Source of the DNA: Rhynchonema sp. JSB1_4
Taxonomy: Eukaryota > Nematoda > Chromadorea > Monhysterida > Xyalidae
Reading direction: 5' to 3'
DNA length: 64,000 bases
NCBI GenBank assembly: GCA_030248065.1
Contig: JASAMV010008795.1
Location: 1-64,000 of the forward strand
Position 1 is the stretch's first letter; each line of letters starts with the position of its first letter. Made by a program: the position numbers and the translations under genes. The notes beneath the pieces are model-generated. The model was not told the origin of the DNA and did no database searches. It was given only the letters and a program-made list of their open reading frames with translations. Of the stretch, positions 59,341 through 64,000 are shown one piece after another.

Positions 59341-59460
59341 TGGTTGGTATCAAGCTTGGCGATCGCCTGGGATCTGTCTACATGGTTACATCGCATCAAT
59401 GTGATCGGATCTGATCTACCAAATCAGATCCTATCCGATCGCCAAGTTTGATATCGACCG
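59341..59460. repeat. Short palindrome
   Basis: GGTATCAAGCTTGGCGATCG at the left is answered by CGATCGCCAAGTTTGATATC at the right, with a second inner repeat around GATCGGATCTGATC. Probably a small MITE remnant; a similar half occurs near 63410. Confidence 0.55.
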
Positions 59461-59485
59461 TGGTGTATCGCAGCATGAAACATCA

Positions 59486-60178
59486 TCAAGCAGGGTCGAC
59501 ACACTGCAAGCAGCCAGCGCGTTCACAACACATTTTCTTTCCCTTGCAGTCGGCGTCAGTTGCACACAGCAGATTCTGATAGCAGGGCATCATCAGCTTG
59601 GAGTCGTAGACTGGGCAGCTTGCACCATTGTTCGGCCCGCCTCCACCACCACCTGAATGTGTGTGTGTGTTGGTGACGCTAGGTGATGTTCCAGAAGTCA
59701 ATTTCAGTTGTTCGCTTTTCCGATCGCGTTCTCGCTCAATCTTCAATCGGTTTCGAATTCGCTATACTGCATGTGTACCAAGGAAAGGAACAAGTTGACT
59801 TCAGAAAAATGCCCCAAAGTGACCACAGGCGGGCAACTAATTTGTTCAAGACGGACTTTTGAGAGGCGCCAGCCGTATTTTATGTCTCTCTCTCAAAAGA
59901 TTCGTAAACAACAATCAGTTCAACAGCTGCGGCCTAATCAAGATCATCTACGTACAGGAGTTGATGCCATCTACACAATGAGCACAAAAAGGTATACCTC
60001 CTCCTCCAGTCACATCCTTGCATTGACATTGACAAACATTGTTCGGTTTGGCCACGCATTCCTGGCCATCGGGACACATGGTTGAGTCACAACATGGTAT
60101 CAGACAGGTGATTTGGGGTGCTGCGTACACCTGCACTGCCAGTACGAATACAGTGCACAATGTGAGTGGCATTCGCAT
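59486..60178 (-). CDS. Small secreted cysteine-rich WAP-like protein
   Basis: Two exons in phase (60178-59998, 59652-59486), about 115 aa. It begins with a signal peptide MRMPLTLCTVFVLAVQVYA, then a Cys-rich N-terminal module (ITCLIPCCDSTMCPDGQECV, NVCQCQC), a poly-Gly linker formed across the splice junction, and a C-terminal WAP-like module (CATDADCKGKKMCCERAGC then LQCVDPA). WAP domains are four-disulphide cores often found in protease inhibitors and antimicrobial proteins; that role is only inferred. The stop TGA is followed directly by TGATGTTTCATG. Unusual in having a glycine run of about nine residues between the modules. Confidence 0.75.
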
Positions 60179-60884
60179 GGTGCTGTTGTTTCGTTGAGAG
60201 CTTGAATGAAATTTGCAGCTATAAACAAAGGATGGTGATTAAGATTTTATGCAACATCAGCGAAACGCTGTGACGAACAAATGTGCGCATGCATAACTGA
60301 ATATCAACCACTTGTTGACGTTTGTGTGCAGCGGCGGGTGGGTGCTCAAAACTATCGGGAATTCTCTAATGCGATAGTTAGTTGTTTTGCCATGCATCAC
60401 TGCCAACGAATACGTTGTTGAATAACAAAAACAGCTCTGTTGTTGTGTGACGCAATGGCTTGTGTTACTGATATGGCTGTCTATGATCAAAGCCAACAGT
60501 CAACAAAAACCGGTTTACCCTTTTCATGTCAGCCTCCAATAACTGTGTTGTTCAAGTTCAAATGCATATAACATTGGTTTGGCTATCACGGTCGCCAAGC
60601 AGGAATATTCATGTAATATTACCTTCCCAATATAACGGGCCACCCAACCAAAGCCAGACAAATAAAAGTAGCATTTGAAATTTGATTTATGACTGACAAT
60701 AACTACCAAGATCAAGAACATCATTATGTGACCCCAGCACAATCGGTTATTCCACCAAATAACAAACAAACGGAAAATTCACCAGTACATAACAAGGATT
60801 CTAACGCACATACAATTCGGATACACTTCAAAAGTACTCTTAAGTACATGCATGTGAGAAAAACGAGTGTAATCGGTGTCCGGT
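60179..60884. other. Intergenic, no feature recognised
   Basis: Upstream flank of the secreted protein gene and downstream flank of NUP54. No repeats or exons recognised. Confidence 0.45.
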
Positions 60885-63751
60885 TCACGGCTGTTTGATG
60901 GCATTCTGCATGATCTCAATATCCTTCATGTCCCCGACCACTTTGTTGACCATGGTCTCAATGCGTTCCTGACATTTCACCAAATATCGATGCAATTCCT
61001 CGTGGAACTCCGAGTCCTTCAGCTGTTCGCTCGATTGTTGTTGTGTGCTGGTCGTCGTGGTATCAAGTGACGTGTCATGTTGCTCTTTGGCCATCGACTG
61101 CTGATGTTGCATGTGTCGAGGTCCCATCAGTAATTCGGGCTGACATCTGACGACCGACATTAGCTCGTTCAGACGACTCTGTGGCGGTAACTGCGAATTG
61201 TTAGTGCCATGCGTATATGAATGATGGCGCTCTTATGTGCATTTAAATTGCTTCGGTTCACTAAACCACGGTTTTACGTGCCATCCGCACGGAAAAACTT
61301 TTCTTCAGCCTGCAATCGTCAATTTGCACCCAAAGATCTGACACAATGGTGCAGAGCAGTGTTCGAACGGGATTCATTTTTAATCCCGGGATCGGGATCG
61401 GGATTCGGATCAAGAAAGTGTCGGGATCGGGATCGGGATCCCGGTTTTGAAAACCCGGGATCGGGATCGGGATTGACCAGATAGTCCAAAGGCAATAGTT
61501 TCTATCATTTTGTGCATAAGATGCACGTTAATGTCACAGACAACCATGAAGCATGTTTATCACACATGGATAAACACCCGGAACAGTGATTAAAGCCGAT
61601 TGAAAATCCAGAATAGCTGATGACGGGTAAGTTCAAAGATCATAATTATAGTCGATCAATGGCAAAGCCTTTGACAAAAAGACAAGCATTTCACCATTTT
61701 CTGGTTTCAAGCAGTATCTTTTGTCATAAAACAAATCAGCTGCACTGGAAAAGAGCTGTTCAGAAGGCACGCTCGTAAGATATTTGGAAGCTAGACGTGC
61801 CAGTCGCGGACACTTTGTCTCATTTGTTGCCCACCATGACTACATTTCCTCGAAACTGAGTCCCTTCGTTCGATGCAACTTTGTGTAACCGTTCAGTTCT
61901 ATCTCAACTTGTTCGCGATTGGTGGTGCTTGCGGTTTCATGCTTGGAATCAGCCGTCGAGCACCACTTAGGGGCGCGGCCACGCAAACACGATTGTGGGC
62001 CGCGGGTCAGCAATAATTCTATGTCCAATGACAGCCCCGCGTTTGCATGCCCGCACTTGCGGGTCGCGGTTTGCGGGTCACTCAAAACATTTATTTAGCC
62101 ATTACACACAAAAATTAACCAATCAGCGCTCTGCTACGGCAGTCTGCTACGTTGGCTGGACGCGGATTGATTAATTTTTGTGTGTTGCAGCCAAACATAT
62201 GTTTAAAGTCACCCGCAAGCCGCGACCCGCAAGTGCGGGCATGCAAACGCGGGGCGGTTGTTGGACATATAAGAGTATTTTTCTGACCCGCGCCCGCGTT
62301 TGCATGGACGCGCCCTTACAACAGCTTGGCGAATTATGACTGCATAATTTTTTACTTTTTGTCCTCAAAACTTAATCCCGATCCCGGTACTTTTTTGGGC
62401 GGGATCGGGATCGGGATTGACTTTTTCAAAATGACGGGATCGGGATCGGGATCAGAAAAAGGGCCCGGGATCGGGATCCCGTTCGAACACCAGAACAGAA
62501 AAAAGTAAACACCACACCAAACAGCGAACCTTGCAATCGCCAGGTGCACACAGTTGCGCATAGAGTGACTCGAGCCGCGCCTGTAACTGTTCCTCGTCGA
62601 TACTCAGCGCGTAGCCGTGACGACTTTGTTGGAATTGAACGGCAATAATCTGCAATGGAATGGCAAATGAGTATATTCCGCAGAATTTTGAGTGCAAGTT
62701 AACCCCAACACTTTATTGCCAAATGCAGCAATGTGAACAACAACAATTACCCTGAGCAATCGATGCGACAAAATGTCCTGCGAGGCTCGCAGCTGTGCCC
62801 TCCGTGTCTGAACGACGGTTGATTTCTCTTCCAGTTTTGAGATCTTGCCAGCGAGGGCCTACAAAAAAATTGAGTCTTCAAAGACGCTAGTTCATGTCAA
62901 AAGCAAGTCATTGGTGTTCGCGTTGACGTGAATCACAGTTTTTGGCCAATCTTGGCGCAACTTTCCAGCCAACGTCACTGCACGCCTTCATTACCTACTT
63001 CTACGCCACCGTTTTTCTGTCACCAATGGTGGCTCCTTAGACCACTAAAAATTTTTGAATGAGCCACTAGAATTTTGACAAATGAGCCACCAATGGGCCA
63101 CTGGTCCATTTTGAAGAAACCCTGTTCTACCTGGTCATGCCACTGTCACATCACAACGGCCAGTTACTATTTGTTCACAATTCGATAATTTTCGGGTTTT
63201 CGCAGCAAAAAAGCCGTGAATCAGAACCAGCTGCACACCTGCATGAGATTAGCCTGATGTTGTCCCTGCTGCATCTGCAGTTTGTGTCGCTCGTGCAGCT
63301 CATCGAAACCACGCACCGGCCACGGGATCAAATGTTCGCTATCGGGATTATCCTGCTTGGCTTGCGCCCAGATCAGGGGTGGAATGCCTGAACATTCAGC
63401 AGTGTTCAGCCGGTATCAATATCAAACGTGGTGAGCGGATCGGATTAGTCCTGGCTTGGTCACATCAAGAAACGCGACCAAGGCAAGGCCGAAATTGCCA
63501 CCCAAGTTACTGTACGTGCCGTTCGTCACTTGCGTGAAGCCCAAAACAGACCATTAGGCACGGACTGGAGATACTCCTTCAGTCTGGCGTTGTCCATTCC
63601 AATTTTCGGATACACACACTCGACGGCCATTTGTGTTTGCAGTTGTTGCGCCTGTGTGGTTTGCTGCAGGAACGCACACAGCTGGGTGGCGGCTATGCGA
63701 TGTTTCACGCCGGTCGCACCCTGCTCGGTGACGTACATGATCATTTCGCAG
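60885..63751 (-). CDS. NUP54: Nucleoporin NUP54, C-terminal part (partial at window edge)
   Basis: Central-channel nucleoporin that forms a coiled-coil trimer with NUP62 and NUP58. Five exons in phase: 63751-63552, 63387-63239, 62858-62751, 62649-62530, 61190-60885. Matching segments: MIMYVTEQGATGVKHRIAAT and QSVPNG/IPPLIWAQAKQDNP, then EHLIPWPVRGFDELHERHK, KISKLEEKSTVVQTRRAQLR, SRHGYALSIDEEQLQARLES and SRLNELMSVVRCQPE. The exon structure follows the vertebrate protein's conserved alpha-helical region. The N-terminal FG-repeat exons lie beyond the right end. The 1.3-kb last intron hosts an hAT remnant. Confidence 0.92.
61633..61940 (-). pseudogene. hAT transposase C-terminal dimerisation domain, broken
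   Basis: Minus-strand frame reads SWWATNETKCPRLARLASKY then LTSVPSEQLFSSAADLFYD and KRYCLKPENGEMLVFL, the hallmark of the hAT C-terminal dimerisation domain (WW, LA.L..KYL, PSE..FS.A, R..L.PEN.E.L.FL). An in-frame TAG immediately precedes SWW at 61840-61842. The upstream catalytic regions are absent or cut off by the MITE at 61970. Confidence 0.85.
61970..62315. mobile_element. Harbinger-like MITE nested in the hAT remnant
   Basis: Starts GGGGCGCGGCCACGCAAAC and ends with the near complement GACGCGCCC. TTA is duplicated at 61967-61969 and 62316-62318. Internal inverted GCCCGCACTTGCGGGTCGCG copies make it strongly palindromic. Confidence 0.75.
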
Positions 63752-64000
63752 CTGTAATTTTTTCTGATTTTCAGCATTTTGCAAACAACCAACCACTTGC
63801 AATTTCAGCAAGTGACTTCTGAGAATATGCATATTTCCAAGTTGAAGTTAGATGTTTTCGATTGCCAACAGTTGTTCGCACAAAAAAAATACTTGCAAAG
63901 TGCAAGTAAATGTTTTATTTAAAAAGCGGGAAATGGCAAGCTTCTCGCGAGTCAGGCACAAACCAAAAACGATGTTTCAAACAAACAATAACCCGACAAC
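63752..64000. other. NUP54 intron or upstream region, no exon seen
   Basis: Presumed NUP54 intron: the exon at 63751 starts in phase 2, so at least one more exon lies beyond 64000. One copy of the GAAACATC word is at 63971. Confidence 0.5.

Larger units (their letters stand above)
61357..62490. mobile_element. hAT element remnant with GGGATC arrays
   Basis: Bounded by CAGTGTTCGAACGGGAT and an inverted GTTCGAACACC, with CGGGAT words repeated near both ends. Encodes a decayed transposase C-terminus (61633-61940) and is interrupted by a Harbinger-like MITE (61970-62315). An 8-bp duplication is not clear. Confidence 0.75.

Noticed and set aside
6312..63978. GATGTTTCAC as a simple splice-site or branch-point consensus
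   Set aside because: Several copies do sit near splice sites and CTGAT/CTAAT plus TTTCA resembles a 3' intron end, but many others lie inside coding exons or on the opposite strand, so a splicing consensus alone does not account for it.

Overview
The window is nuclear DNA of an invertebrate animal. Genes are split by mostly short GT-AG introns, and the proteins are metazoan: a monoamine-type SLC6 transporter with the TM1 aspartate, a voltage-gated K+ channel with a TVGYGD pore, the Golgi SNARE GOS28, the m6A-writer subunit ZC3H13, NUP54 and TMEM220. I cannot place it in a phylum; a small-genome protostome is my guess. All exon boundaries were read by eye from splice consensus and reading phase, without transcripts.

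Layout: SLC6 transporter (501-4071, partial, minus); transposon-rich gap with a 2.5-kb foldback element (about 6345-8890); atypical seven-TM receptor (10305-13785, minus); transposon-rich gap with poor coding content (13.8-20.2 kb); GT92 glycosyltransferase (20261-22374, minus); nested MITE island (22.7-24.5 kb); Kv channel (24850-27750, minus); uncharacterised multi-exon gene (29976-34553, minus); GOSR1 (35549-38395, minus, complete); ZC3H13-like gene (38749-50590, minus, 13 exons, phase-consistent throughout); TMEM220 (51131-53173, the only clear plus-strand gene); NNMT/PNMT/TEMT-type methyltransferase (54844-57220, minus); small secreted WAP-like protein (59486-60178, minus); NUP54 C-terminal part (60885-63751, minus, continuing beyond the window). 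Apart from two housekeeping-type neighbours (GOSR1 and ZC3H13, about 350 bp apart), no functional clustering is evident.

Mobile DNA fills introns and gaps. Six non-autonomous hAT-like elements have perfect, different 8-bp target duplications (18519-19343, 33328-34050, 37267-37684, 44534-45225, 52262-52889, 55503-56161). A decayed hAT transposase C-terminus sits in a NUP54 intron. A Harbinger-like MITE family has five copies, four with 3-bp duplications. Several other inverted-repeat families are present. The hAT-like elements carry family-specific arrays of 6-7-bp words near their ends.

The most striking unexplained signal is a dispersed word, GAAACATC (core of GCTGATGTTTCAC), seen at least 29 times against about 2 expected. 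It lies almost entirely inside or at the edges of genes, on both strands, often abutting 5' splice sites or stop codons.
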